From RGIG4034 sp045628945 (lineage in GTDB: Bacteria > Bacillota > Clostridia > Lachnospirales > Lachnospiraceae), in contig JAZQQG010000022.1 of the NCBI GenBank assembly GCA_045628945.1, positions 20,420-84,419 of the forward strand: a stretch of DNA of 64,000 bases. Reading direction: 5' to 3'. Made by a program: the position numbers and the translations under genes. How positions within the stretch are numbered: the stretch's first letter is position 1; every line of letters begins with the position of its first letter. The notes beneath the pieces were generated by a model, which did not search any database, was not told the origin of the DNA, and worked only from the letters and a program-made list of their open reading frames with translations. Shown here in pieces: positions 41,929 through 49,824 of this stretch.

Positions 41929-43980
41929 ATGTCAGACAAGAAAAAGAAGAAAGCATTTCTTAACATGCGGCTTACCCTATTACTGGTGGCCATCGTTCCG
42001 ATGCTGATTACCGTTTTGGTGGTTGGTATGGTTACCGTGAATACCAGCAGTAAGGATGTGAAGGAACTGACGCATCATTCGTTGGTGGCACTGATGAATG
42101 AGCTGGGCGAGGCGTTTGATAAATCGGTAGAGAGCAGTGAGCAGACTCTCCAGAATTTCATTCAGGCACCGATTGTTACGGATTATCTGAAGAACCCGGA
42201 GGATCCGGAACTTGCGGCTAAGGCGCAGGCTTATACGGCAGATTTCTTCAACTCGTTAAGCGGATGGGAAGGCATCTATATTGCGGATTGGAATTCCAAG
42301 GTGTTAACGCATCCGGCACATCCCGTTGTCGGTCGTGTGATGCGTGAGGGTGATCGTTTAAAAGAATTACAGGATGCGATGTTAGCTGCAGACGGCGTAT
42401 ATAATGTCGGAATTATTGAATCTCCTGCATCGGGTGAACTGATTGTTTCCATGTATCTTGCCGTGTACGATACGAACGGAAAACCGTTGGGCTATGTCGG
42501 AGCCGGAACCTTTGTTACGGAGGTTGCCAAGGAGTATGCGGACTGCAGTAAACTCGGAATTCAATCCGCCTATGTGTACTATGTAGACAAAGACGGCATT
42601 ATGTTTGAACATCCTTCTACAGAGAAGATTGGTAAGGCGGCAGAGAATGCTGCAGTGAAGAGCCTGATTGCACAGATGTCGGCAGGTCAATATCCGGAGC
42701 CGAACATCATTGAATATAATTATAAGGGCGAACTGAAATATGCTGCCTATTATATTGGCTTTGACGGAGCCTATGTCGGCGTTTTAACGGCCGATGAGTC
42801 CGATGTGCTGAGTGATATCCGACAGATTCAGAATATGACGATTCTCGTTGGTCTGATCTGTGCTCTGATTACGGTTGGTATTGCCTTTTTGGTTGCAAGC
42901 ATTGTTGCAAAGCCCTTGGCAGTTGTTGCCAAGGCGACGGAAGCTCTCAGTACCGGCGATGTTACCGTTTCCTGCAATGTGAAGAGCTCCATGCGTGAGA
43001 CGAGTATGATCGTCGATGCGTTCGGCGTTCTGAAGGGCGCTTTACAGAATTCCTTGTCCAATGTGAAGTCGGCAGCTGGCCAGTTGGATTCTGCAATCGT
43101 AAGTGTCGATGAAATGACCGGTAACAATGTGGATTCCGTAACGCAGATTAATAATGCTATCGGTGAAGTTGCGTCCACCTCTCAGGCGGTTGCGGAGGAT
43201 GCACAGACCATGGCAGAAAGAGCAGCAGAACTCGGTAAGAATGTTGAGCAGTTAAATGATAATGTGGAGAGACTGTTCGATGCGTCCAAGACGATTAAGG
43301 AAGTGAACGGAGAGGCAACCGAGTGTATGCAGTCCGTTTACAACGGTGCGAATGAATCCGTTCACGCCATGGAGACCATTCATGACAAGATTGGAGAGAC
43401 CAACCGGGCAATCGAGTCCATCCATAATGCGGTTCAGGCAATTGAAAGCATTGCCTCCCAGACGAATCTGTTATCGCTGAATGCTTCCATTGAGGCGGCA
43501 CGTGCCGGTGAGGCAGGCGCAGGCTTTGCGGTAGTAGCCGGGGAGATTCGTACCCTTGCGGATTCTTCAGCGGAGTCGGCGAAGGAGATTCGTCAGATTA
43601 TTGAGAATGTGATTGGAATGTCCCATGAGACGGTTGCGATTGCGAACCGTGTATTTGAAGTAATCAATAAGGAGCAGCAGGATATTGAAGTTGCGCAGGC
43701 GAAGTTCAACGTTCTGTCGGCATCCGTGGAGGCATCCATCGAAGAAATCAATGTCATCCAGGGAATGACCGTTACCTTAGACTCGATCAAGACGGAACTT
43801 GCGAATGCAACAACGGACCTGGGAGCCATCTCGGAGGAACTTGGTGCGGCGGCAGAAGAGGTTGCAGCTTCCTGTACGACCGTTACCACCGCTTGTACCG
43901 ATACGCAGGCTTCCACGGAAGAGATGCGAGCCATCAACGAGCATATGAGCGAGGCCATCGGTTTCTTCAAGTTAAGCTAA
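41929..43980 (+). CDS. Methyl-accepting chemotaxis protein with dCACHE-type sensor
   Basis: A 683-residue transmembrane chemoreceptor. After a basic start comes membrane helix 1 (about 13-35, LLLVAIVPMLITVLVVGMV), an extracellular sensor of about 260 residues with the double-CACHE look (YIADWNSKVLTHPAHPVVGR, GYVGAGTFV, VYYVDKDGIMFEHPS), membrane helix 2 (about 303-325), a HAMP linker, and the signalling coiled coil with the hairpin tip IASQTNLLSLNASIEAARAGEAGAGFAVVAGEIR. AAGGAGG lies eight bases before ATG 41929. The ligand is unknown. No che genes are in the window, so it works with a core apparatus elsewhere. Confidence 0.94.
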   Translation: MSDKKKKKAFLNMRLTLLLVAIVPMLITVLVVGMVTVNTSSKDVKELTHHSLVALMNELGEAFDKSVESSEQTLQNFIQAPIVTDYLKNPEDPELAAKAQAYTADFFNSLSGWEGIYIADWNSKVLTHPAHPVVGRVMREGDRLKELQDAMLAADGVYNVGIIESPASGELIVSMYLAVYDTNGKPLGYVGAGTFVTEVAKEYADCSKLGIQSAYVYYVDKDGIMFEHPSTEKIGKAAENAAVKSLIAQMSAGQYPEPNIIEYNYKGELKYAAYYIGFDGAYVGVLTADESDVLSDIRQIQNMTILVGLICALITVGIAFLVASIVAKPLAVVAKATEALSTGDVTVSCNVKSSMRETSMIVDAFGVLKGALQNSLSNVKSAAGQLDSAIVSVDEMTGNNVDSVTQINNAIGEVASTSQAVAEDAQTMAERAAELGKNVEQLNDNVERLFDASKTIKEVNGEATECMQSVYNGANESVHAMETIHDKIGETNRAIESIHNAVQAIESIASQTNLLSLNASIEAARAGEAGAGFAVVAGEIRTLADSSAESAKEIRQIIENVIGMSHETVAIANRVFEVINKEQQDIEVAQAKFNVLSASVEASIEEINVIQGMTVTLDSIKTELANATTDLGAISEELGAAAEEVAASCTTVTTACTDTQASTEEMRAINEHMSEAIGFFKLS

Positions 43981-44044
43981 CCGTGTGTTTTATGCAGCGA
44001 AGGTTACCTGCTTGAGGATTCGACAGCAAAAATAAGCATAATAA

Positions 44045-44086
44045 AACAGGGATGCCAACCCCGGTGGGGGATTTGGCATCCCTGTT
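44045..44086. terminator. Bidirectional terminator between the chemoreceptor and mgtC-like genes
   Basis: AACAGGGATGCCAA and TTGGCATCCCTGTT form a perfect 14-bp stem; the loop contains CCCC-GGT-GGGG, which can extend it. T-rich tails follow in both directions (TTCTTATTCTT on +, TTTTATTAT on -). Confidence 0.9.
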
Positions 44087-44087
44087 C

Positions 44088-44756
44088 TTATTCTTCCTCC
44101 AGATAACGAATGCTTTTTACGTTGTTGGTGATATCGGAGAGTACCTCGGAATGGTACTTTTTCTTCATAAGATCAATCTCAAAAATGGTGGATTTTTCTT
44201 TGTTCTTTTCATAGGAGACGATGTGGTAGCCGCGTTCCCGAATGAAGCGAATCATCTCATCGATGCCGTCCTCCGTATCAAATTCCACATAGAGCTCAAT
44301 CATACGATTATGATGGGCGATGTGAAGGCTTAACCGGCGCAGGATGGTGATGGTCACCATAATCAATACGAAGGCAACCGAGGAGATGACAAGCATTCCC
44401 GCTCCGAGGGCGATGCCCAGAGAAGCGGTGGCAACCAGACCGGCGGCAGTGGTAAGGCCGCGCACCTGATTTTTGCGGGTAACGATAATGGTACCGGCGC
44501 CCAGGAAACCGATTCCGTTAATGAGGGCTGCGGGAATTCGTGCAACATCCGTAGAACCGATATGCTTCAGAAGATAGAGGTTGGCAATCGTTAGTAATGC
44601 GGCACTTAGGGATACTAACGTAAAGGTTCGAAAACCGGCGGAATGTCTTCGCATTTCCCGCTCCATGCCGATGATTCCGCCGAAGAGAGTGGCAAGCAGC
44701 AGGCGAATAATAATCGATACCGTGTTGAATTCTTCCAGATAGTGTAGTACTTCCAT
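44088..44756 (-). CDS. MgtC/SapB family membrane protein
   Basis: A 222-residue inner-membrane protein of the MgtC/SapB family. The N-terminal half has about four or five hydrophobic segments with the family patterns RLLLATLFGGIIGMEREMRRHSAGFRT, LSAALLTIA, IPAALINGIGFLGAGTII and VRGLTTAAGLVATASLGIALGAG. The C-terminal half is a soluble ACT-like domain (MIELYVEFDTEDGIDEMIRFI). Members influence Mg2+ starvation responses and membrane energetics in other bacteria; the exact activity is uncertain. ATG 44756 follows GGAGG by seven bases; the TTG two codons earlier is unlikely. It lies 14 bases after the lipoprotein gene on the same strand. Confidence 0.9.
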   Translation of the reverse strand: MEVLHYLEEFNTVSIIIRLLLATLFGGIIGMEREMRRHSAGFRTFTLVSLSAALLTIANLYLLKHIGSTDVARIPAALINGIGFLGAGTIIVTRKNQVRGLTTAAGLVATASLGIALGAGMLVISSVAFVLIMVTITILRRLSLHIAHHNRMIELYVEFDTEDGIDEMIRFIRERGYHIVSYEKNKEKSTIFEIDLMKKKYHSEVLSDITNNVKSIRYLEEE

Positions 44757-44770
44757 ATGCAATCCTCCAT

Positions 44771-45898
44771 TTAATCCTGACGTCCGATTTTCAGAAGAAT
44801 CCCGGTCATCTGTTGAATCGGCTGAGAACGAAAATGATTGTAGAAATAGTAATCCATGAAAACCGTTTCCCCGTCCTTTAAGTAATAGTAGCCGACCATC
44901 TCACTTCCGTCATTGGTTGTGTATGTTGCGTCATCAAAGGAATAGGACATCTCGTAGGTACATCCGTCGATTCCCGTAAAAGAGAAATGGGTCGGATCCC
45001 CGACGGGAGCGAAGCCCTCTCGCTCCAAAATGAAATAAAGCGTGCTGAAACTGATTCCGTAGCCGAAGTAAGAAGCAACCAGATCGTCATACCATTCCAC
45101 TACCTCTTCGGTTTGATGGGAGATTCCGTCCTCGTCTGTTGTAATGGTCGCCTCCGAGCGGATAATTCCGACGTTGTAGAAGGCTTTTGGGTTTTCTTGA
45201 ATCAGCGTGCGAATCTCATCTTCTTCAAATTCTGCCAGTGCATCCTCATAGTAGTAATCCAGTGCGGTGCGCAGGTAAGCGCACAGACAATACGTTTCCG
45301 TATATTCCGTCCAATCCAGAAGATTTCCGTGGATATCCCCATCGGTGAGCTCGTGATTGGTCTGATTTCGATAGGGATGATTGTAGTTCAGATTGAAGTG
45401 GAGAGAATCGAGATTCAGATTCAGGTCCTTGACGTAACGGCGAAATTCATCGAGCTCCTCCCGACATTCGGCCAGTTCATTTCGGTTACGATAGGTGGCG
45501 TGAATATTGAAGTAATTCAGTCCGCTGTCATCATTGAAACGATACTCCCAATGGGTAAGGGACGGAAATTCATTTCGATGCGATTGCAGCAGGCAGGTCT
45601 CGTAGTCATTATATAAGTTGCTCTCCATACCGAACAGCCCGCTTGAGTAGACCGTTTTTACATGAAAAAGAATATGATTGTCTAAATTCGTGACGGTCCA
45701 CGCGGTATTCCGCTCATTCTCGCCTTCGAAATGAACCCCCTCCGAGGACACCGTATAATTGTGGAACCCTAAGGTTTCCTCCACGTAGTTTTTAATGTCA
45801 TTTCGCTTATAATCCTTGGCGCAGCCGGTAAAAGAGATTACCGACAAAAGGCCGAGAAAGAGAAGGACCAGAGAAGTGATTGCTTTTTTCTTGTTCAT
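44771..45898 (-). CDS. Lipoprotein of unknown function
   Basis: A 375-residue exported lipoprotein: signal MNKKKAITSLVLLFLGLLSVISFTGC with lipobox FTGC. The rest is rich in Tyr, Asp, Glu and Asn, without repeats or membrane segments. It has recognisable secondary-structure alternation but no motif that I know; IHATYRNRNELAECREELDEFRRYV suggests a helical segment. AGGA sits five bases before the start on the - strand. It precedes the MgtC-like gene by 14 bases and is presumably co-transcribed with it, which is the only functional hint. It may belong to a family restricted to Lachnospiraceae. Confidence 0.75.
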   Translation of the reverse strand: MNKKKAITSLVLLFLGLLSVISFTGCAKDYKRNDIKNYVEETLGFHNYTVSSEGVHFEGENERNTAWTVTNLDNHILFHVKTVYSSGLFGMESNLYNDYETCLLQSHRNEFPSLTHWEYRFNDDSGLNYFNIHATYRNRNELAECREELDEFRRYVKDLNLNLDSLHFNLNYNHPYRNQTNHELTDGDIHGNLLDWTEYTETYCLCAYLRTALDYYYEDALAEFEEDEIRTLIQENPKAFYNVGIIRSEATITTDEDGISHQTEEVVEWYDDLVASYFGYGISFSTLYFILEREGFAPVGDPTHFSFTGIDGCTYEMSYSFDDATYTTNDGSEMVGYYYLKDGETVFMDYYFYNHFRSQPIQQMTGILLKIGRQD

Positions 45899-45942
45899 CG
45901 ATTCCTTATGGGAGACACCCCATCCTCCTATACTTTGTATGA

Positions 45943-45948
45943 ATTATA
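45943..45948 (-). promoter_or_regulatory. Extended -10 promoter of the lipoprotein-mgtC unit
   Basis: On the - strand TGG directly precedes TATAAT (complement of 45943-45948). The -35 match is weak. It is divergent from and close to the rqcH promoter. Confidence 0.45.
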
Positions 45949-45957
45949 CCATATAAT

Positions 45958-45986
45958 TTGTAATTGTTGTCGCAGAATGGTATTAT
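45958..45986 (+). promoter_or_regulatory. Promoter of rqcH
   Basis: -35 TTGTAA at 45958-45963, a 17-nt spacer, and -10 TATTAT at 45981-45986 with an extended TGG. Transcription would start about 15 bases before the start codon. Confidence 0.65.
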
Positions 45987-46006
45987 CTTCCTTAGAGGAA
46001 AAAACG

Positions 46007-47755
46007 ATGGCATTTGATGGTATTACGGTTGCGGCGATTGTCGCAGAATTAAAAGAAGAACTGAACGGAACGCGAATCAATAAGATTCAGCAAACGGAGA
46101 GCGATGAACTGATGTTAACGATGAAGGGGAATTCCAAAACCCTGCGTCTGTGTATGTCGGCCAATGCAAGCCTTCCGCTTCTGTATCTGGCAGGGGAGAG
46201 TAAACCGGCGCCCTTAAACGCACCGGCCTTTTGCATGTTGCTTCGCAAGCATTTGAACAATGCACGAGTGGTTGACATAACTCAACCCGACTTTGAGCGT
46301 GTCATTGATTTCACGCTGGAACATTTGGATGAAATGGGCGATATCTGCCGAAAGCATCTGATGGTCGAGATCATGGGAAAGCACTCGAATATTATTTTCG
46401 TTGACGATGCCGGTATGATTTTGGATTCCATTAAGCGAATTTCCGCCGGCGTAAGCTCCGTGCGTGAGGTATTGCCGGGACGCGAATACTTTATTCCGAA
46501 GACCGCAGACAAGCGCAATCCGTTACAGATGCAGAGTGCGGAAGCGATTGCCGAGCGGATGGAACTGTTGCCTCCCGATACCGACGCCGCGAAGCTGATT
46601 TTTGGCGCCTTTACGGGGATTTCTCCCGCGGTTTCGTATGATTGTTGTGCAAAAGCGGGCGTAGATCCGGGAAAGCCCGGAAGCAGTCTGTCCCGGGAGG
46701 AACTCTGTAGCCTTTCGGAAGAGGTATTTCATCTTTTCCAAAGGATTGCAGCCGGATCCTTTGCACCGGAAATCTACTATGAGAACGGAAGTCCCAAGGA
46801 ATATTCGATGCTTCCGCTATCCACCTTCCCGGAGAAAAGAGCATTCGATTCCCCCAGCGCTTTGATTGAGTATTATTATCGAGAGAAGAACGCCTCTTCC
46901 CGTATGAAGCAGAAGTCGGTGGATCTTCGTAAAATCGTTTCGACGCATTTGGAACGTAATGTGAAGAAATTGGACCTGCAGGATAAACAGATGAGGGATG
47001 CGAATGACCGTGAGAACGACAAGCTCTACGGCGAACTGCTGACGGCGTATGCGTACAGTATCGTGTCCGGCTCGAAGTCCGCAGAGGTTCTGAATTACTA
47101 TACGAACGAGACGGTTCGAATTGCATTGGATGATACCTTAAGTATTCCCGCCAATGCAAAGAAATACTATGACCGTTATACGAAGAAAAAGAGAACCTCG
47201 GAGGCGCTAAGCGTGCAGATGGAGGAGACGAAGAGCGAGATTGAACACCTCTCCAACGTCATGAATGCCATCGCGATTGCAACAAGCGAGGAGGACCTTA
47301 AGGCCATTAAGGAAGAACTGATCGACTGGGGATACATTCGCAGAAAAGCGGGGGAGAAGAAAGCCAAGGTGGTTTCCAAACCCTGGCATTATATCAGTCG
47401 GGACGGGTTTGATCTCTATGTAGGTCGGAATAACTACCAGAACGATGAATTGTCTTTTAAGATGGCAACGGGCAACGACTGGTGGTTCCATGCGAAAAAA
47501 ACACCGGGGAGCCATGTGATTCTGAAAACACCCGTGGGAATGAATCCGGAGGAGATTCCCGATGCGACCTTTGAGGATGCGGCACGCCTGGCTGCGTTCT
47601 ACTCAACCGCCAAGGAGCAGGGCAAAGCAGAGATTGATTATCTGAAGAAAAAGGATTTAAAAAAGCCCGCAGGAGCCAAGCCGGGATTCGTTGTCTACTA
47701 TACGAACTTCTCCATGACGGTGCCTACAAATATCGATGGAATTACAGAGGCGTAA
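46007..47755 (+). CDS. rqcH: Ribosome-associated quality control factor RqcH
   Basis: NFACT-family protein that binds the obstructed 50S subunit and directs C-terminal alanine tailing of stalled peptides; older annotations call it fibronectin-binding protein. It has 582 residues: NFACT-N (AFDGITVAAIVAELKEELNGTRINKI, GKHSNIIFVD), helix-hairpin-helix and long coiled coil (RNVKKLDLQDKQMRDANDREND), and C-terminal NFACT-R (GFDLYVGRNNYQNDELSFK, DWWFHAKKTPGSHVIL). The start ATG 46007 fits the family; an open frame 99 bases longer runs through the promoter. No rqcP is adjacent. It is followed by its own promoter-separated yicC-gmk-rpoZ group. Confidence 0.95.
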   Translation: MAFDGITVAAIVAELKEELNGTRINKIQQTESDELMLTMKGNSKTLRLCMSANASLPLLYLAGESKPAPLNAPAFCMLLRKHLNNARVVDITQPDFERVIDFTLEHLDEMGDICRKHLMVEIMGKHSNIIFVDDAGMILDSIKRISAGVSSVREVLPGREYFIPKTADKRNPLQMQSAEAIAERMELLPPDTDAAKLIFGAFTGISPAVSYDCCAKAGVDPGKPGSSLSREELCSLSEEVFHLFQRIAAGSFAPEIYYENGSPKEYSMLPLSTFPEKRAFDSPSALIEYYYREKNASSRMKQKSVDLRKIVSTHLERNVKKLDLQDKQMRDANDRENDKLYGELLTAYAYSIVSGSKSAEVLNYYTNETVRIALDDTLSIPANAKKYYDRYTKKKRTSEALSVQMEETKSEIEHLSNVMNAIAIATSEEDLKAIKEELIDWGYIRRKAGEKKAKVVSKPWHYISRDGFDLYVGRNNYQNDELSFKMATGNDWWFHAKKTPGSHVILKTPVGMNPEEIPDATFEDAARLAAFYSTAKEQGKAEIDYLKKKDLKKPAGAKPGFVVYYTNFSMTVPTNIDGITEA

Positions 47756-47782
47756 AAAGGGCGTTATCCCATACTTTTTTGG

Positions 47783-47811
47783 TTGAATTGTGTGAACAGA
47801 TATCCTATAAT
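47783..47811 (+). promoter_or_regulatory. Promoter of yicC-gmk-rpoZ
   Basis: -35 TTGAAT at 47783-47788, a 17-nt spacer, and a perfect TATAAT at 47806-47811. It gives a leader of about 90 nt with two hairpins. Confidence 0.85.
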
Positions 47812-47822
47812 GGATTAAGGTA

Positions 47823-47894
47823 TGCGGCAAAGAGACTAATAAACGACTGGTGCCGCAACCGAATCTAATCTCGGGAAGCAATGGACGATTCCCG
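47823..47894 (+). promoter_or_regulatory. Two-hairpin leader of yicC
   Basis: Hairpin one pairs TGCGGCA (47823-47829) with TGCCGCA (47851-47857) around a 21-base loop; hairpin two pairs CGGGAA (47872-47877) with TTCCCG (47889-47894). The ribosome site GGGGGT follows a few bases later. It matches no riboswitch class that I can recognise. Confidence 0.4.
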
Positions 47895-47907
47895 AACGGG
47901 GGTAGGT

Positions 47908-48786
47908 ATGGTTAAGAGTATGACCGGATTCGGCCGTGCGGAAGTAACGGACGGAACCAGAAAGTTCACGGTTGAGATGAAGTCCGTGAATCATCGTTAT
48001 CTGGATGTGAATATTAAGATGCCGAAGAAACTGAACTTCTTCGAGTCTGCAATCCGGAACGTGTTAAAAGAATATGTGAAGCGTGGCAAGGTGGATATTT
48101 TCATCAGCTACGAGGAGCAGGGAGAAGAGACCTTCTCGTTAAAGTACAATAAAGAGGCTGCGGCAGCATACTTAAAGTACATGAATCAGATGGAGGAGGA
48201 GTTCGGCATTCAGAATGACGTTCGCGTCTCGACCCTTGCCAAATGTCCCGATGTTTTCGTAATGGAAGAGGAGAATCTGGACGAGGAAGTACTTTGGAAA
48301 GGGTTGGAGCAGGCACTTCGCGAGGCCTGTGCCGGCCACAGCGAGACCCGCACCAAGGAAGGCGAGAATCTGAAGAATGATCTTCTTGCTAAGTTGGATC
48401 ATATGTTAGAGCTGGTGGCAATGGTGGAGGAGCGTTCTCCGCAGATTCTTGCCGCCTATAAGCAGCGTCTGTATGATAAGGTTCGTGAGATGATCGGAGA
48501 GAATCCGATTGAGGATTCCCGCATCCTTACCGAGATTACGATTTTCTCGGATAAGATTTGCGTAGATGAAGAGATTGTCCGCCTGAAGAGTCATGTGAAC
48601 AGCATGAAGAAGATCCTTACGGACGGCGGGGATATCGGTAAAAAGCTTGACTTCATGGCGCAGGAGATGAACCGTGAAGCGAACACCACCTTATCGAAAG
48701 CAAACGACCTGGAACTTTCCTATATCGGCGTCGATATGAAGACGGAGATTGAGAAGATTCGAGAGCAGATTCAGAACATTGAATAG
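47908..48786 (+). CDS. yicC: YicC/YloC family endoribonuclease
   Basis: A 292-residue protein of the YicC family, recently recognised as endoribonucleases or RNA-decay adaptors. It has the N-terminal signature MVKSMTGFGRAEVTDG, then VEMKSVNHRYLDVNIKMPKKL, and the DUF1732 C-terminal part ending with GKKLDFMAQEMNREANTTLSKANDLELS and KTEIEKIREQIQNIE, all intact. The start is ATG 47908 by the family signature; 47881 is an open extension through the leader. It is 40 bases before gmk, the conserved yloC-gmk-rpoZ order. Confidence 0.93.
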   Translation: MVKSMTGFGRAEVTDGTRKFTVEMKSVNHRYLDVNIKMPKKLNFFESAIRNVLKEYVKRGKVDIFISYEEQGEETFSLKYNKEAAAAYLKYMNQMEEEFGIQNDVRVSTLAKCPDVFVMEEENLDEEVLWKGLEQALREACAGHSETRTKEGENLKNDLLAKLDHMLELVAMVEERSPQILAAYKQRLYDKVREMIGENPIEDSRILTEITIFSDKICVDEEIVRLKSHVNSMKKILTDGGDIGKKLDFMAQEMNREANTTLSKANDLELSYIGVDMKTEIEKIREQIQNIE

Positions 48787-48826
48787 GTATATTCCGATTT
48801 GACAAAAACGGAAAGGGTACAAGACG

Positions 48827-49465
48827 ATGACTGACATAAAGTATAAGAAAGGGTTACTCTTGGTAATCTCCGGATTTTCCGGTGCCGGCAAGGGAACTCT
48901 TGTGAAAAAAATCATGGAGAAATATGACAACTTCGCGTTGTCCGTTTCCATGACAACGAGAAACCCGAGACCCGGGGAGACCAACGGGAAGGACTACTTC
49001 TTCGTAACCAAAGAGGAGTTCGAGGATACCATCAACCGAGGCGGTTTTGTAGAGCATGCCTGCTACTGCGGCAATTATTACGGAACACCGAAGGCCTATG
49101 TGGAGAAGATGCTTGGACAGGGCATGGACGTGATTCTTGAGATTGACGTTCAGGGCGGAACCCAGGTAAAGGGCAAGAACCCGGAATCGATTCTTCTTTT
49201 TGTAACCCCGCCCTCTGCGACGGAATTGGAGTCGCGACTTCGCAATCGCGGCACCGAAGACGAGGAGACCATCCGTAAACGTTTGGTGCGTGCATACGAT
49301 GAAGTGGAATATATGCCGCAGTATGATTTCATTGCGGTAAATGATAATCTTGATACTTGCGCCGAAGAGATATATAATATTGTGATGGCGGCGAAGAATG
49401 CGCCGGAACGCAATCGCGAGTTTATCGAAGAGATTCGTTCGGAGCTTCGAGGCTTTACCGAATAG
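48827..49465 (+). CDS. gmk: Guanylate kinase
   Basis: Phosphorylates GMP to GDP. It has 212 residues with P-loop GFSGAGKGTL, the GMP-binding SVSMTTRNPRPGETNGKDYFFV and EIDVQGGTQVK, then the lid and C-terminal NRGTEDEETIRKRL. Complete. It is the middle gene of yicC-gmk-rpoZ; rpoZ follows after 59 bases. In Firmicutes, Gmk can be inhibited by (p)ppGpp; nothing in the sequence reading bears on that here. Confidence 0.96.
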   Translation: MTDIKYKKGLLLVISGFSGAGKGTLVKKIMEKYDNFALSVSMTTRNPRPGETNGKDYFFVTKEEFEDTINRGGFVEHACYCGNYYGTPKAYVEKMLGQGMDVILEIDVQGGTQVKGKNPESILLFVTPPSATELESRLRNRGTEDEETIRKRLVRAYDEVEYMPQYDFIAVNDNLDTCAEEIYNIVMAAKNAPERNREFIEEIRSELRGFTE

Positions 49466-49524
49466 CCGTTTTATTTTTTGAACAGCAGTTAATGAATGAG
49501 AATGTATATAAAGGAGACACAAGA

Positions 49525-49770
49525 ATGATTCATCCCTCTTACACCGAGATTATGAGCGTTGTGAACAGCAACGTGGAACCGGGCGAACAGCCTGTTGTTA
49601 ACAGCCGTTATTCCATCGTAATGGCAACCTCCAAAAGAGCACGCCAGATTATCGACGGATGCGAGATCTACATCGATGACGATACCAAGAAGCCTTTGAG
49701 TACCGCAGTGGATGAGCTGTATCAGAATAAGATTCAGATTCTGAATGACGAGAACCCTGAAGAAGAATAG
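49525..49770 (+). CDS. rpoZ: RNA polymerase omega subunit
   Basis: Small RNA polymerase subunit that assists assembly of beta prime. It has 81 residues with NSRYSIVMATSKRARQIIDG and a central KKPLSTAVDELYQNKI. AAGGAG lies eight bases ahead of ATG 49525; the ATG 33 bases earlier has no site. The acidic tail is ordinary. It is last in its group, ending with a terminator-like stem that reaches the following start. Confidence 0.93.
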   Translation: MIHPSYTEIMSVVNSNVEPGEQPVVNSRYSIVMATSKRARQIIDGCEIYIDDDTKKPLSTAVDELYQNKIQILNDENPEEE

Positions 49771-49778
49771 AAATGAGC

Positions 49779-49810
49779 AAAAAGGAAATGGGTCGCTGTT
49801 TCCTTTTTTT
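49779..49810 (+). terminator. Probable terminator after rpoZ
   Basis: AAAAAGGAAA and TTTCCTTTTT form an AT-rich stem around TGGGTCGCTG; the T-run ends three bases before the in-frame ATG at 49813. The stem has few G-C pairs, so termination may be incomplete. Confidence 0.55.
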
Positions 49811-49824
49811 GCATGGAGAAATCT

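Noticed and set aside
47818..47907. Guanidine-II (mini-ykkC) riboswitch in the yicC leader
   Set aside because: ACGA occurs in each loop, but the loops are far longer than the required tetraloop and the stem sequences do not fit.
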